Numbered from the stretch's first letter, positions 24,246 through 39,000 are shown. The stretch is DNA of 64,000 nt from Chrysogorgia sp. JL179-B06 (GCA_035772405.1 JAYKKM010000427.1:2557501-2621500), one strand, 5' to 3'. Notes: a model not told the origin generated them from the letters alone. A program made the numbers and translations.

Positions 24246-25855
24246 TACTACATATCGGCTTCATACACAAATTGGCTGGGCTTTCACAATAATTTTATAA
24301 TCACACTAATTGTTAGTATTTGGGTTATTATCTGGGTTAGTACCAGGAATTAGTATTAGGGTTAGTAGCAATGTCTTGTATTGATAAACAATTGGGATAT
24401 TTGTGATATTAATTTGCCAACTAATATTACAATAGTTTTTACCAAGCTGCTTTGTTTCATCAGCCAATCGATCTCTCACATGAAACATTGATATATTATT
24501 GTGGTTAGTTTTTGGATGCTAATTCTCAATATATAACCAGGATACTAACCCAAATGCTAATTCCCAAATGGTAACCCAAATTCTAACCATTTCACTAATA
24601 CGTACCTGGATACAAACTCTAAAACTGACTTTGGTTGACAGCTATTATGTTTCCATTTCGGTTGGTTTCTATTGCAATTTGTGGTAATGATAGCCATCTG
24701 TATGCAATTTTTAGTCTTGTTAAATAGTGACAAAAAAATGTCCATTTGTTGACATAAAAAAGATTAAATCCATATAATTACTTGTTCTTATGCATAAATA
24801 ATTAATATTTGAAACAAGTTGCATGGAAAATGATTCTCTTTTCAAAGCACTTTGCTTCAGAAACACTCTAGCCATAAAAAGCTCAACAATCCTTGACAAT
24901 GTGATGTGTTCCCATATTGCATTGCTTTATGCCACACTGGAAGATGTTTTAGGATTGACTGCTTAGATGCAAATTAGCTTTAAAAGCAAATCGCTTAATT
25001 AGCTGTGTTTGATTTCGAGAGCAAAATTGTCAATCAAATTGTATTATTCCAGTATTTTAAGCATATATTACTGAGGATTAAATGAACTTGTCAAAGATCA
25101 TGGCACTATACCACAACTTGCTAAGCAAATATGATTTAATTAAAGTTTGTTGTGGAGAAGGATCGGATATCTTGACCACAAGAGCTAAGGCTAAACATGT
25201 CACAAAATGCTGACATGAATGGCCATGGAATGACTTGAAAGTTGATTACGGTAAAGCTATAACAGGTGTGTTAATGGACTGTAAAAAATGGGTGAGAAAA
25301 TTAGCTGTATTCAAATTATAATACTGTACTCAACTGCTGACTTAGTTGTATTCTGTAGACTGCCAGTCTTTCAAACCAAAATGAATCAAGTCAAGCTCAT
25401 ATCTTCAGAGAAGTCGTTTCTGAGTCTTGGGCATGAGTTAAATCTTCACCTGTAACTTTTTTATTGCTAGTGAGATACTCTAACCATTGAAGATATTAAC
25501 CATGGAGATTAAAAGTTACAACAAGTACTGGTTCAGTTGATGTATGTATATGTACTGCTTATACGGTAGTCACTATATTCCAGTATTATAATGCTTGGGC
25601 TTACTATATCTCACTGGCAATCAGAAGATTACAGGTTCAATCTCTGAACAGACTAAGAAACATATTTCTGGAGGATTTGAGCATGAAACGATCATCAATG
25701 TATCGTCTGACACTTAATACTCCAATGGATACCCATTACAGTGATGTATACACGTCTTGAATGAATGAATTGAGTTGGTACTTATGGTATTGGGTTGTTC
25801 ACCAATTGCCACTGATTATATAAACGACTGTATAAAGTAAATGGTGTGAACCTAG
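24246..25855. other. Gene-poor AT-rich stretch
   Basis: About 1.6 kb with no credible exon or recognisable element. Short runs such as GGTTAGTA(C/T) near 24330 are weak and degenerate. Confidence 0.35.
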
Positions 25856-25857
25856 GA

Positions 25858-26002
25858 GTATTATTAGGTGTGCATGAAGTTGATCGTCCAAGGTTTTTGT
25901 AGTCTTGAGAAAGACTGTTGGTGACTGACATTTCGACAGCCTCAGTGGTGAATAGTCTTTCTCAAGACTACAACAACCTAGACGATCAACGCAAACTATC
26001 AA
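25858..26002. mobile_element. Short foldback family (GAAGTTGATCGTCCAGGTTG), copy 2
   Basis: Same arms as the copy at 24090, with an extra GACATTTCGACAGCCTCAG between them. That spacer resembles a Penelope-like terminal motif. Confidence 0.75.
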
Positions 26003-26444
26003 GATCATCAACATGATTATTTTATCAATCATGGAGTCCCAGACAGATAACATGTTAAAGATTGATTTTAATAATTGTGAAGGCATTAAATTTATCTTTC
26101 TGTTGGCAGGCCTACATGCAGGCAATAATGTACCAATGATTTGACAAGTATTGGTAAAGAATAAGTTGTAGTTTCAGTTACAAAGTCAATTCAACATTGA
26201 AGAGTTTCAGTCCGAGAGGAGTGCCAGAAATAACTATATTTGATGTCAGAGGTTTGGAATGGCAGTGAAAATCCTGAGTTTCAGGTAATATATGTTGAAA
26301 AATGCCAGTCCGTTGTGGGTAATGTTACCAGTATTTTTGAGAAGATTCCATTCAACTCAGATAGCTAGTATTTTTTTCCATTCCTTTCCATCTCCCTTTC
26401 TTTTCACTTCTGTTCCTTTTCTTTCACTTCTGTCATTTTCTTTA

Positions 26445-26925
26445 ACTAGGCAACAAAAATTAAGTTTGTCCATAGGTTTGTCTAATATGGAAGAACTTGT
26501 AAAATGATAGAGTAACACCTTTTACAACTTTTCCGTATTTTACTTCGTTTTTGAAATATTTCAGTTTGTTTGATATGTAAATGAGATGGTCTCTGACGTC
26601 AAGTGCTGGGTAGAGAATTTTCACACATTAAAATATTAGTTCCATCTTCAAGTTTGTTCCACAGATTTACTTGAAAATGTGCGTATAATAACTCCTCATG
26701 ATAATGAACGTTGTAAACTTAGCAATCACTGAGATATAAGACATTTTTAATGAGTGAAAATTCTCTACCCAGCACCTGACGTCAGAGACCATCTCATTCA
26801 CATATGGAACAAACTGAAATATTTCAAAAACGAAGTAAAATACGGAAAAGTTGTAAAAGGTGTTACTCTATCATTTTACGAGTTCTTTCATTTTAGACAA
26901 ACTTAATTTTTGTTGCCCCAATGTC
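26445..26925. mobile_element. Foldback element family D, copy 2
   Basis: Same arms and core as the copy at 19785-20240, with a short duplication (GTTTGTCCATAGGTTTGTC) at the left end. Lies 170 bp before exon 1 of the SFI1-like gene. Confidence 0.88.
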
Positions 26926-27095
26926 ATTTAACTAAGAACATGTTTGTTATTTTGCCTTTGTTGATCATTTCCCTTTATTCTCATTATCTCTATGTACTGG
27001 TTATCCATTGATATTATTAGGAGAAGTTAGGCTTTGATCAGCCCTGTCGCATAAATGATATTTAAGGTATTAATTGTTGTTTAAATTTTGTGTAG

Positions 27096-30000
27096 GAAGA
27101 TGCCCTTTCATTGCATATGTCAGACCTGTCACCAACGTCAGAGCTACTCTTGTCATCTCTCTACATTGATTCTAAAGGTATATGCCTGAAAATCAGCGCC
27201 TGTCACAGAGCTGTTTCTGTAAAAATCAACCTCATTATTTGTAAAAATAATAATTTGCCAATGCAACCAGGTGATAGTTTGACACTACTCTGGCTTTGAA
27301 AAGTTTTTTTGAACATAACTTAAAAGTTACTGTCCATGACCCAACGTTTCGACATTACAAAATTATTACCACTAATCTGCGGTACCATCAGAGAGGTTGT
27401 CTGGAGGCTTGGCATATCAATAGCGCCTACGCCCCATTGAATCGCGATGACGGTGGTTTATTACCAGAAGCTTATTTGCATCTAATGTTAATAGATAACG
27501 TCATCATCGGTTCTATGAAGATATAAATAGGGATCCTAACTTTACAACGATCACCACTGATGAAGACACTAGATTGGAGTGTCGAAACGTTGGGTCATAT
27601 GGACAGTAACTTTTAAAGTTACGTTCAAAAAACTTTTTAAAGCCAGAGTAGCGTCAAACTATGTCTCATTATTTGTGTTGAACCATCAAGGAACCAGCTG
27701 TATATGGCTTTGATTTTGTGGAACTTGTGAGTTAATTACTGCAAGATCTTACCGCGTCGCTGATGGTACCTGATGGTACGTCTCTAATGGTACCGCGGAT
27801 TAGTGGTAATAATTTTGGAATTTTCCCACGCAATCTCATGGTAGGTTACGCACGCGTGTTCCGACAAAGCAGAATTTTCTTTTTTTGAAAAGAAAACAGC
27901 CTTTTGGTGTTCTTTCAAACTCATACGAAACTGACGTTTAGTCTGACCGATGTACTCCTGATCACAGTCATTGCACGGAATGGAATAAATAGCGTCTTTC
28001 CTCTGTTCCTTCGCAATACGATCCATAGGTTTTGCAAAAATATGACCCAACGTCAAGAAAGGTTTTTGAGCAACTTTTACGTTGAAACTACCTATTATCT
28101 ATTTTTTAGAATATGTTTACCAAAATGGCCCCGCTAGGGAAGTTACAATTGAAACTGAAACTGAATTGAAACATCTTGACTTCAACCCAGATAGTACTAC
28201 TGCCCAGGTAAATCTTGGCAGCCAATACCAAAAGCATTTAAAAACGGACGAGCACGACCCTAAAGAGAACCAAAGACTGAAGGCATTCAGTCGGGAAGTA
28301 TTGTATCCAAGGACCCACCATCCTCTAATGACAAGAAAGCTTGAGAAGAGAACCGACTTCAGTAAACGTGAAGTGAATCCCCATGAGAGTTCTCCTCGAG
28401 GTTATCAGTCTATGGATGAAGATGGGTTGGTGACTTTACCATCACGGAATCCCGATTTAAAGAACGACGAATTGATTGGATACCATCTTATAAATGGTGA
28501 TCGTCATGGTAACTTTGTATGTCCAAGTCATTTGAATGGTACGGATTACACTAGTATACATAGTCATGGGAATGCAATATTACGAGGTAGTGATGCAAAA
28601 GATCTGACCTGTGGTGATATGGGTGAAACCAGAATGAATGTGGGTGATGGTGATGGAAAGGCACCCTTGACTAGTAGTATTCTGGATGATGGTGGCCATG
28701 GTGGTAAAGTATCATTCGAAAACACAGGTGGAAGCTATGGTGGTGCTATATTTAGTGGTCAACTATACAGTGGTGGTATTTCGAATGGTACTTCACATGG
28801 AATAAGACCTGGTACTTTGACTTCAAACAGAACTCTGAGTGGTGATGGTCTTACGTCAACTGGTAGAAGTGTTAAAAGCTTGGATATTAACAACAATGAC
28901 TATTTGTATACCCCAGAGTCTCCTGGTTATGGTAAAATAGATGGTGACCTTCATCTTGGTGGTGGGTATGGTTGGAATTATTCGAACACCACAGGGGCAT
29001 CAAAATCTGAAAACCAGTTAGACTTGTTTATGGATGCTGCTTCTACCACAGAGGTGGTACTGTCACAAATATTTGACAGCGACAATCGAAATGTAAAGGA
29101 ACATTCTGGTATCACGTCAGTCCCTTCTTTGAAAGATTGTGACCTTGTTTCCAGTCCCCGCACCACACTTGTTCAAACTAATGTGAATAATTACTATGAC
29201 AAGTTGAGGGATTTTGAAAATCAACAGACATTTGGAGAAACAGATGTTGCTGTTGGTATGGTGACATTAACGCCTGTCGCTCGTAGAACAACACGTTCAA
29301 AAAGCAGTGAGCTTCCATTGAGAGAGAATTCAAGGGTTAATACATCGTACAGGTAAGGGTGAAAAAACGTTGTAGTGGTGTTGGTGGTGGTACTGTATGT
29401 GTAGTGTAGCATGTGTTATGGTACCCACAGGCATGTAGGCAAAAGGGACCTAAGATCTACCCGTACGGGGACGTCGTTCAAACAAACGAATCTTTATGCG
29501 AAACAAAAAAGATTGAATAATTTTTATTCCCAAGAGTAATCTCAAGGCCGTCCTCGTTCTGTTTGCAACGCCACCGAAAGCGTGAAGATTCACGTCTTTA
29601 GGACGACGGTAACTCGCTAACAGATGAGAGCTGTTCTTTAAGACTGACTTAAACACAGACACTACAATCGTTTTAGAAATATTGAAGCGTTTTGGAGATC
29701 ATAAAGCAAACTTTGAGAGCTAAATATGCTAGTCAATCGACCGTGGTTTCATTCAAATGATAAAATTTGTATTTCTTTCACTGCCGTCGCCGTCCTAGGT
29801 TACCGTCGTAGAGCCAAACGGCTGCTTCCGATCAAAGTGGCGACGATAACCCACGGCGTAGATGTACGCCTTACGTACCTATTTTTATATAATATAGTTC
29901 TAAGTCATACACAAGCTGAAGCACACCGTCGTATTGATAAACGTGAATGTAGATCTGATTTTTAACAATGAGATAGATGGTTAAAGGGAGCCGTAATATC

Positions 30001-33000
30001 AAGGGTGCCGTAGCATCTTATCCCGGCATTATCACCACCATATATACAGAACTCGTGACTAGGCTCTCGGCAACGGCTTCCGTAGCTCAGTGGTCAGAGC
30101 AGTGCACTAGCATCGCAGGGTCGCAGGTTCAATTCCAGCCGGAAGGCCTTGAAGTTGCATTTTTCGCAACTGGTCTCGGTTTGGTCTTAAAATGTATATA
30201 TTCCAATACTCGAAATTTTCATTCACCATATAAATCCTTAGAACTTTAGAACATTTGGTCAGACAAACTGTAATTTGATCGGAAATTGTCCTATTTCCGA
30301 CCGTTAGTTTTGTGAATACGACGGAGATTTGAAAGAACCAGAAATTAAGTTGTTGGCAGAGACCATTGATCATCAGCTTTGCTCTTTAAAACACAGTAGA
30401 TGCGAACCGTCGTCTCATTTCTTCATTTAGTTTATCCAAGTCATGGGGGTCATCAAAGACCAGACAGGAATTTCAGGCAATGAAGATCGCCGTGAAAATG
30501 CCTAATAAAGGCAGTGGATGTGTGCAGGTATTACAGTACATCTAACTAAAATTTGGATAGCAGGCTGTCTCTGTCAGATTGAGTCAGAAATTTCCAAGCG
30601 TCTTAACTAGTTAATGTGATCAGTAACATATTTTTAGGAAGACATTTCTCGTAGTGAAAGATTAGCGAAAATGTTTCGCATTGAGGAAGAACAGAAATTC
30701 AAAAGGTAAAGACGAAAGACGAAATTCTTTTCCATTCTATTCTGTTTTATTTTATTCTATTCTGTTTTATTTTATTCTATTCTGTTTTATTCTGTAATAT
30801 TCTTTTCTGTTTTATTCTATTCTATTCTGTTTTATTCTGTTCTGTTTTATTCTATTCTATTCTATTCTAATTTATTCTATTCCATTCTATTCTATTCTAT
30901 TCTGTTCTATTCTATTCTATTCTAATTTATTCTATTCTATTCTATTCTAATTTATTCTATTCTATTCTGTTCTATTCTATTCTATTCTAATTTATTCCAT
31001 TCTATTCTATTCTATTCTGTTCTATTCTATTCTATTCTAATTTATTCTATTCTATTCTATTCTAATTTATTCTATTCTATTCTATTCTATTCTGTTCTAT
31101 TCTAATTTATTCTATTCTATTCTATTCTAATTTATTCTATTCCATTCTATTCTATTCTGTTCTATTCTATTCTATTCTATTTTATTCTATTCTATTCTAT
31201 TCTAATTTATTCTATTCTATTCTATTCTATTCTATTCTATTCTACTCTACTCTACTCTATTCTACTCTACTCTACTCTACTCTACTCTACTCTACTCTAT
31301 TCTACTCTATTCTATTCTATTCTACTCTACTCTACTCTACTCTACTCTACTCTACTCTATTCTACTCTATTCTATTCTATTCTATTCTATTCTATTCTAT
31401 TCTACTCTATTCTATTCTATTCTATTCTATTTTATTCTATTCTATTCTATTCTTATACTAGATATAGATTTGTTAATGAACATTTTCTGTGTTCCAGAGC
31501 TAAAGAGTTCGAGGAAGCCAAATTATTAAGAGAAGCGTTTACAGAGTGGCTAACAAGAACGCGGAGAGTAACAAGCGGTCCTGATCAACTGTGTAGAATC
31601 CACCTAATGAGGAAAGGGATGGAGGGTTTTAGATATGCGATGGAACGTCGAAGAAGAGTTGTAGACGAGTTCACAGAACAGAGGAAGATAATTAGGCTGG
31701 TAAAATGTTGGGAAGTGGTAAGAACACTTCGTACATTATATATCATACCTCATCATACCATATCGCGATACTATGCATATTCTATGTCATTTCCAGTGGC
31801 GTAACTATAGGGGCGGTCGCCCCCCACACAACATCGATGGTCATATGTCGGAAAATTCTGATTCCCTGTCGGAAATGTCCATGCGAAAAAAGCTCACAGC
31901 TCAATTTGAAAACATTACTACATTGCTTAGACTTGCTCTAACATTGCCTGTTTCCTCAGCGCATGGTGAGAGGGCATTGAGTTGCCTAATAAGCGTGTCA
32001 AAACTTATTTAGGTAGTACAATGACAGAACACCGTGTTTCTAATCTCGCATGCATCGCTATAAATCGCGAGCATGTCTCATCCATTGCTGTAATGGTTCT
32101 CCAAAAGCCATTTTTAAACGCAAGAACAAGGAAATTTTTTAATATATAAAGTAATCTCAGCCATATGTTGAACTTTTCATATTGTACATATTTTCGGCTT
32201 AGCAACCAGCTCAGAACAGAACCAATATTGATTTTCTAACCGTTTACAGTTTTTTATTTTCTAACATAATACGGAAAGACTGCGTAATTTAAGAATTGCC
32301 AATTGCCATATATATATCGTGCATAACAGTGTACACATGTCATTACGTTAAGATCTGGCGTCCAACGATCGTTAAGTTGACGCACATCGCACATTCAAAA
32401 CTATTTAATTGTTATCTTAGTGGCAACAACGGACGCGAGAAAGTCTAACAAAGAAAAAGCAAGAGACATTTACACAATGGCATTATTATAAGCTGCACGA
32501 GGAAAGGTATTGTGTAGATATATAACATTTTATCATAGGCAGTATGTTCACTGTATTAATAATCGCTAAACGTACCAATCTCACGTTTGGGGATTTTACA
32601 TATTCGTAATATTTAGGTCTTCCTGAGCAAAATCATAATATATCTTGTCAGCCGAAAATTTCATCTTCATGGAGTTTTTCAGTTAAAGTTATCTGATGTG
32701 ATGTCACAAGAGCCATTTTTGTGGCAAGTAACAAAATAAAACTGGTTTGGAATGCCTCTTGTGACATCACATCCGGTAACTTTGACAGAGAAAAACTCCG
32801 TGAAGACGACATTTTCGGATGACAATATATATTATAATTTTGCTCAGGAAGACCCAAATATTACGGATATGTAAAATTCCTAAATGTGAGATAGGCATTT
32901 TAAATTTGTGTTTCAAATACTTGCTCTTTACCAATGGTTTAAATATGATGAGACTGTCAGAAAAATGTCTTTCAGGGGAAGACTTCTAGAGAGCATCGCC

Positions 33001-36000
33001 AACAAACATGTCCTGGCCAAGAGTTACTCAAAATGGAAAGCTCGCTTCAACGAAAAGCAAAAAAACAGTATAGCCACATTGCATTTTAAGTAAGTTTTTT
33101 ACCCACTGCCCTTGCCGCATTCTGTTTTTCGAACTCTTCATAGTAAAGACGTAGCAAGCGTTCAATATTTATGTCTGGGGGGTTGGTACCGAAGTGAAAT
33201 ACATACATACATAATTTTATTAGATGCTCCTCGAGAGGCTTTTCAGCTCTAATTTACAGTGTTTCTTAACATTATACTAACTACTGTATATCACTATATT
33301 TACAAAGGTTTGTGTTTACGAATATACTATAATAATGTCTAAAAAATCCAATTTAAACATTGGTTTAAATTTATATTACATAGGATTACTTATTTAAGAA
33401 ATCCGTGAGAAGATTCGTCTTTATATTATGTTTAAAACTTTGAACTGTCATTCTAGATTTTAGTGAGGCATCAAGATTATTCCAAATTGTAGAAGCCCTG
33501 TATAAAAAAGACTTCTGAGCTTTAGAAGTTCTACAAAGAGGTTTATGTAATTGTTTACTCTGCCGTGTTACGCGATTACTAATCTCAGAACGAGTAACAA
33601 ACATTTGGCATAGATAATCAGGCGCTAACTTGTTCATACATTTAAACGTCATAACACAATCCCGGAGATACAAGATATTCTCTACGGGAAGCCATTTCAA
33701 TTGCTTTAATGCAGGTGTTATATGGTCATATTTACGGGATCCTGTCATTATGCGTGCAGCAAAAATTTTGTACTGTTTTAAGTTTATAAATGTTCTTCTG
33801 ACTCGTTGAGGACCAAACAGAGGAACAATAAAACAGCTTGGAAAAGACGTAAGATTGAATGATCATTTCCAGAGTTGATTGCCTAAATAAGTTCTTGATT
33901 CTATTTATTTGATGTAGTTTCTTCATACAAGATGATACTGATTGCTTGATGTGTTCATCAAAAGATAAACTTGAGTCCATAATTAAGCCAAGATCTTTGG
34001 CATTTTGGACTGGTTGTACGGTTTTCCCGAGAAACGTAAACGAGATATCAGCTGGGATGTGTTTCAGCATCTGTTGTGTTCCAAAGAACATAATCTTGGT
34101 TTTATCAGGGTTAGCAAGTAGGCCATTGTTACTTAAGTAAGTGGCAACCGTGAAAAGGTCATTGTTTACTGTCGTTACTACATCTTGTAATGTTCCAATG
34201 CAAAATGATAAAAACAGTTTAGAGTCATCTACATAACTTTCCAATTTACTGTTTAGCGGGATAGAAGGAAGATCATTAATGAATAAATTGAACAACAAGG
34301 GTCCTAGTATGCTACCTTGCGGAACTCCTTTCGTTATGGGAAGTAAATCCGATATTTCAGCGCCAATCCGAACTGCTTGCATTCGTCCAGTAAGATAGCT
34401 CCGAAACCATTCCAGTGTATTTGACGAGATTCCACAGTTCTGCAACTTGTGAAGGAGACGATCGTGGTCAATACTGTCGAATGCTTTACTCAGATCAAGC
34501 AAAACAAGAACGGTGACTTTCTTTTCATCGATAGCATTGAGAATATGGTCAGTTACCAACAAAAAATGGGTTGGGTAAGGCAAATTTTTGGTGGGAAAAG
34601 GTTGGATAAGATATTTTTGTTGCATTATAAATATCGGGTAACAAATTTTAAAACAAAATAAATAAAATAAAATAAATCAGTGTTTAATGTCTTTAGTTAT
34701 AATAATAGTGATACAATACAGTAACTAAAACCCGCTAACAAGAACCAAGAAGCTGAGCCATATCATGTTATATATGTGATTGTTGTTTTTAGAATAAATT
34801 TAGTTTATCGATCTTGGCAATGCTGGACGTTGTACACTAAGCAACGTAGGGTGAAAAATCACTTGAATGCCATTGCAAGGTTGGTTTTTCACAATGCTGT
34901 ATTTTACTTCTAACATTGACACGTTTTTCAAGACACACACAGACACCTCTCTAAGACAGACCCCTCTCTAAGACAGACCCCTCTCTAAGGCAGACACCTC
35001 TCTAAGACAGACACCTCTCTAAGACAGACACCTCTCTAAGACAGACACCTCTCTATGACAGACACCTCTCTAAGACAGACACCTCTCTAAGACAGACACC
35101 TCTCTAAGACAGACACCTCTCTAAGGCAGACACCTCTCTCTAAGACAGACCCCTCTCTAAGACAGACCCCTCTCTAAGACAGATACCTCTCTAAGACAGA
35201 CACCTCTCTAAGACAGACACTTCTCTAAGGCAGACACCTCTCTAAGACAGACCCCTCTCTAAGACAGACCCCTCTCTAAGACAGACACCTCTCTAAGACA
35301 GACACCTCTCTAAGACAGACACCTCTCAGACAGACACCTCTCTAAGACAGACACCTCTCAGACAGACACCTCTCTAAGACAGACACCTCTCTATGACAGA
35401 CCCCTCTCTAAGACAGACCCCTCTCTAAGACAGACACCTCTCTAAGACAGACACCTCTCTATAAGACAGACACCTCTCTAAGACAGACACCTCTCTAAGA
35501 CAGACACCTCTCTAAGACAGACACTATACTCTGTACTATATAAAATACCTTTCATTATTTCTAGATATTGTTATGGAGAGCGAACTCAACGCAGACTCTT
35601 CTTAGAATGGAGGAATCGAACTCAAAAATCCCTGTTGTGTAGGCGACTTGCAAGGTGAAGAAGATAACCCGCAAACAAATGCCCGATTTTATATTGCCAT
35701 CCTGTTCGATTTGTGGTTCTATCGTTCTATTTCTATTTAGTATCGTTTTTATTTCTATTTAGTATCGTTTTTATTTCTTTCATCTTTATTCTTATTTACT
35801 AGACGTGGTATTTTATTGAAGGCATTCTTTGATTGGAAACATTGGACACAATACGCAAAGTAAGTGTCGTGGTCGTGGTCATCATCGTTGTCATTATTAT
35901 CATCATGATCAACACCATCATCATCACTATCATCATCAACACCATCATCAACACCATCATCAACACCATCATCATCACCATCATCACCATCATCATCGTG

Positions 36001-39000
36001 ACCATTATCATCATCATCACCATCATCATCGTGACCATCATCATAACCATCATCATCGTCATCATGATCACTACCATCATCATCATCATCATCATCACTA
36101 CCATCACCATCATCATCACTACCATCACCATCATCATGGTCATCATCATCACCATCATCACCACCACTATCATCATCGTCATCATCATCACCATCATCAC
36201 CACCACTATCATCACCGTCATCATCATCATCGTCATTATCATTATCATCATCGTCATTACCATCATCATTATCATCATCATCATCATCATCATTGTTATT
36301 ATTATAATTATTATTTTAGAATCGTTCATTTACGTTTGCACAACATGTGTAAAGAGTATCACAAGAGATGTTTAATGAAACACTCGTTCAGGAAATGGAG
36401 ACAAGCTTTAAGAATGAAACAGGCTGAAGCATTTTGGAGAAACAATCAAGTTCGGTAAGCCATATTTCCATGTGTCGTTCGTCTTTCTATTTCCTTTGTT
36501 TTTCTATTTCCTTTGTTTTTCTATTTCGTTTTTCCTTTCACAGACGGACTCTGAAACTTTGGAAACTCAGACACATGAGGAAAGTAATTCACAAATATCT
36601 CTGCAAAGCATTAGCAAAAAAGGTAGGTCTTTTTGGGAGATTATTGTATATTGACTGGAGTTCAAAACACACATCAAGATATGTGTTTTAACTGGCGTAT
36701 TTTACAAAACAATATATAAAAATCAGAAAAACTCTTTAAAATGAATGCCTGACAGGCGTGTTAACTATTAGTTCAACTTGTTTATTAGGCGAAAAAACGA
36801 AGAATCTTCGAAAGATGGACTTGTTTCACAAAGCTTCAAAACGAATCACGATCGAGATTTGTGAAATTAGTTCAAAATATTTATATTCGAATGCTGTTCA
36901 ACGATTGGAGAAATGAGGCGACAAGAGTAATTACTGTGAGGTAAAGAAAAATTCAGCATTCCTATCAATTTAGTTAAGAAGATATGGCTAGTTGAAGTTG
37001 AAGAGTTTGAGGATTTTGACGCCATATTGGTTTTGAAAATATGACATCACTGAGTGATTCTTTATCGGCAGTGGAGTTGTTTTGATGGCGATCACACAGT
37101 GATAGCTGTTGTGAATGCTCTTTGGACGAAAATTAGTCGAAATAAACTATTTAGTTCCTCATGCAGGAAAGTAGAGGAGCTTCTTAGGCATAATATGAGA
37201 TAGAATCACTCAGTGACGTTTTGTTTGAGAAACAAATATGGCATTGAAATTGGACAAACTCTCCAATTTCAACTGGCCATATTTTCTTAACTAAATTGAC
37301 AGGAATGCTGAAACTTTGGAAATAAACTAAAGTCAGTAAGATCTTTCATATGAACTACATTTGTATTTTGGCTGGAGTATCACTTTAAATTAGTGATGAA
37401 CAACATAAACTTAACCACTTTCTTCCTCCGAGGAAATGTTAGATCACAAGAAGAACTACTAGATCAAACAAAGAGTCTTTTTATAGCTTTTATAGAAAAA
37501 CTAAAGCATTAAGAAACAGTCCAATTTTATATACTCTATATACTTTTAACTCTTAGTAAGAATCATGTTGTTATATGATATATTGTAAATCGCATAACAA
37601 TTTAACTTTTGTTACTGTATGTAACTTTTTTAATCCAGTATAATAATAATCTTGTTCTAGGCAATCTCTGAAGGTTTATCAGGTTGAGAACAGCAAGACA
37701 GTCGTACGACATTGCTGGGAATCTTGGAAATTTCAAATGAAAATTATGGATCTGAGGAAGCGCTGTAAAAGCAACTGGTCATTGCGTTGTGTTAGGTAAG
37801 ATTCGCAAGGTACAAGATTTTGTACGTTCAAAAGTAATAATTTGATATAACGGGTCTTACTCTCTCAGGAGATCTTGCGAAGTCTGGAAACTCAAATTTA
37901 GAAAAGAGAAGCTTGGAAAGAAGTTAGAGCAAAACCGTTCTATTTGGGAGCTTCTATTCGTAAAACGTAAGTGTATCGTCGATATGTATCGTCTGTCTAC
38001 TCCAAGCTCTCCCACATTCACTACATCAGTGTATATGTAATTGTGTTTTTTGGCGACGAAATTACAGTCTATAAATAAACAAATAATTTCTTATGGTTCT
38101 TCTATTCTGACTTCTGACGTCGTTGTCGTCTTGTTTGGATCAACTTATTTTAGGCGTTCTTCTCATGTTTTCTCATCAAATTGTTTGTCTTCCTTCTAGG
38201 GTTTTTCCGCAATTGGAAGGAGGGACAGGAGAAAGCAAGAGCTGATCTTGCACGCTCACTGCACGTGGCAAGTATTTTGAAAAATAACTCTCTCGCTCGC
38301 ATTTTTCAAGCGTGGCGCGTGGTGAACCAAGAAGAGTGCATTATTGAACCGTTGGTGAAAAGGCGAGAACGGAAAGAAATGGCGAGGTATGTGGTAGGTA
38401 GGGTACATTGATTAAGCCATGGTCGTGATGAGTTCTTTAAGGATCATGATGGAATAAGATGGATCATGATGGAATAAGATGGATCATGATGGGATAAGAT
38501 GGATCATGATGGGATAAGATGGATCGTGATGGGATACGATGGATCATAATGGGATACGTTGGATGATGATGCGATCATGATATGATCAAGATGGGTTCAT
38601 GAGATGGGCTCATGAGTTGGGATCATGATGGGATACGATGGGTCATGATGGGATCATGATAGGATAATGATGGGATAATATGGATCATGATGGGATAATA
38701 TGGATCATGATGGGATACGTTGGGTCATTATGGGACCATGGGATCTTGAGATGGGATCATGATAGGATCAACGTGGTATCATTGGATATTATAGGATCAG
38801 GATAGGGTCAACATAGGGTCAACATAGGTTCAACATAGGATCAATATGGAATCATTCAACATTTATGACGGTCTCGATATTACTGTGTTTTTACTTGCAG
38901 GGTTTATGATGCGTGGCATCAATTGGTGTTAACAGAAAAGCATGTGAAAAAACTCGAACATTTGAGGATTAATCTTGTAAAAAGTAAAGCATTTGTTACT

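Noticed and set aside
27111..27299. 62-codon open frame as a separate gene
   Set aside because: Its first part is exon 1 of the SFI1-like gene. After the donor at 27177 it runs into intron and Penelope-like sequence.
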